5,770 nt of DNA from Candidatus Shapirobacteria bacterium (GTDB lineage Bacteria; Patescibacteriota; Microgenomatia; UBA12405), in NCBI GenBank assembly GCA_020056515.1, contig JAGVHP010000020.1, positions 1 to 5,770 on the forward strand, written 5' to 3'. This document shows, piece by piece, positions 5,730 to 5,770 of this stretch. The notes under the pieces are model-generated. The model saw only the letters and a list, made by a program, of their open reading frames with translations. It was not told the DNA's origin and did not search any database. Within the stretch, counting starts at the first letter, position 1, and each line of letters opens with the position of its first letter. Made by a program: the position numbers and the translations under genes.

Positions 5730-5770
5730 TTGATATATCTTCGGGAAACCGAGAAGCTAGCAATTAGTCC

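Noticed and set aside
5740..5753. Small hairpin TCGG-GAAA-CCGA upstream of the M23 start
   Set aside because: A 4-bp stem without a T-run or conserved context is too small to call a regulatory structure.
5730..5770. Possible promoter upstream of the M23 gene (TTGCTA and TATATC on the minus strand)
   Set aside because: Both hexamers match at only 4 of 6 and the spacing is about 20 bp; the window ends before the full upstream region can be judged.
1..5770. CRISPR array, tRNA, rRNA, insertion sequence, attachment site or phage genes
   Set aside because: No regularly spaced repeats, cloverleaf-like sequence, transposase or integrase motifs, or terminal inverted repeats were seen.

Overview
This is a compact, gene-dense bacterial window of roughly 40% GC by eye. 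It holds one incomplete gene at the left edge, a three-gene minus-strand glycosyltransferase operon, a divergently transcribed surface-protein gene, and a minus-strand cell-wall hydrolase gene. All stops are TAA or TAG and no gene needs recoding. Intergenic DNA is almost absent: genes overlap by 28, 17 and 4 bp or sit 1 bp apart, two genes use GTG starts and one uses TTG, and no clear Shine-Dalgarno site is visible before any start. Together with the protein families present (DQGRD-type GT-C enzymes, a DUF11 protein ending in a PSTG-E anchor, and a coiled-coil M23 protein), this suggests a Candidate Phyla Radiation (Patescibacteria) genome, most likely of Microgenomates type. That placement is inference from style and family content; there is no marker gene.

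Layout. Positions 3-236 (+) are the C-terminal end of an unrecognised protein. It ends 1 bp from the stop of the operon coming the other way. The operon reads right to left: a GT2 polyprenyl-phosphate sugar synthase-like enzyme (3852-3130), then two tandem GT-C membrane glycosyltransferases (3157-1706 and 1722-238), each overlapping the previous gene. A 78-bp divergent regulatory region (3853-3930) carries a near-consensus promoter for the rightward gene, an extended -10 promoter for the operon, and a small palindrome between them. The rightward gene (3931-4551) encodes a secreted DUF11-like protein with a sortase-type tail. Its stop overlaps that of a leftward gene (5729-4548) for a secreted coiled-coil protein with an M23 metallopeptidase domain.

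How it fits together (inference). The GT2 enzyme would load a sugar onto a polyprenyl phosphate at the cytoplasmic face, and the two GT-C enzymes would transfer such sugars to acceptors outside the membrane. The divergent anchored DUF11 protein is a plausible acceptor or co-regulated surface component. The M23 protein would act on peptidoglycan in the same compartment.

The most striking item is the M23 domain. The HLH half that normally ends the domain comes before the HxxxD half that normally begins it, and the protein stops just after the YxH motif. All five expected active-site positions are present but in circularly permuted order.
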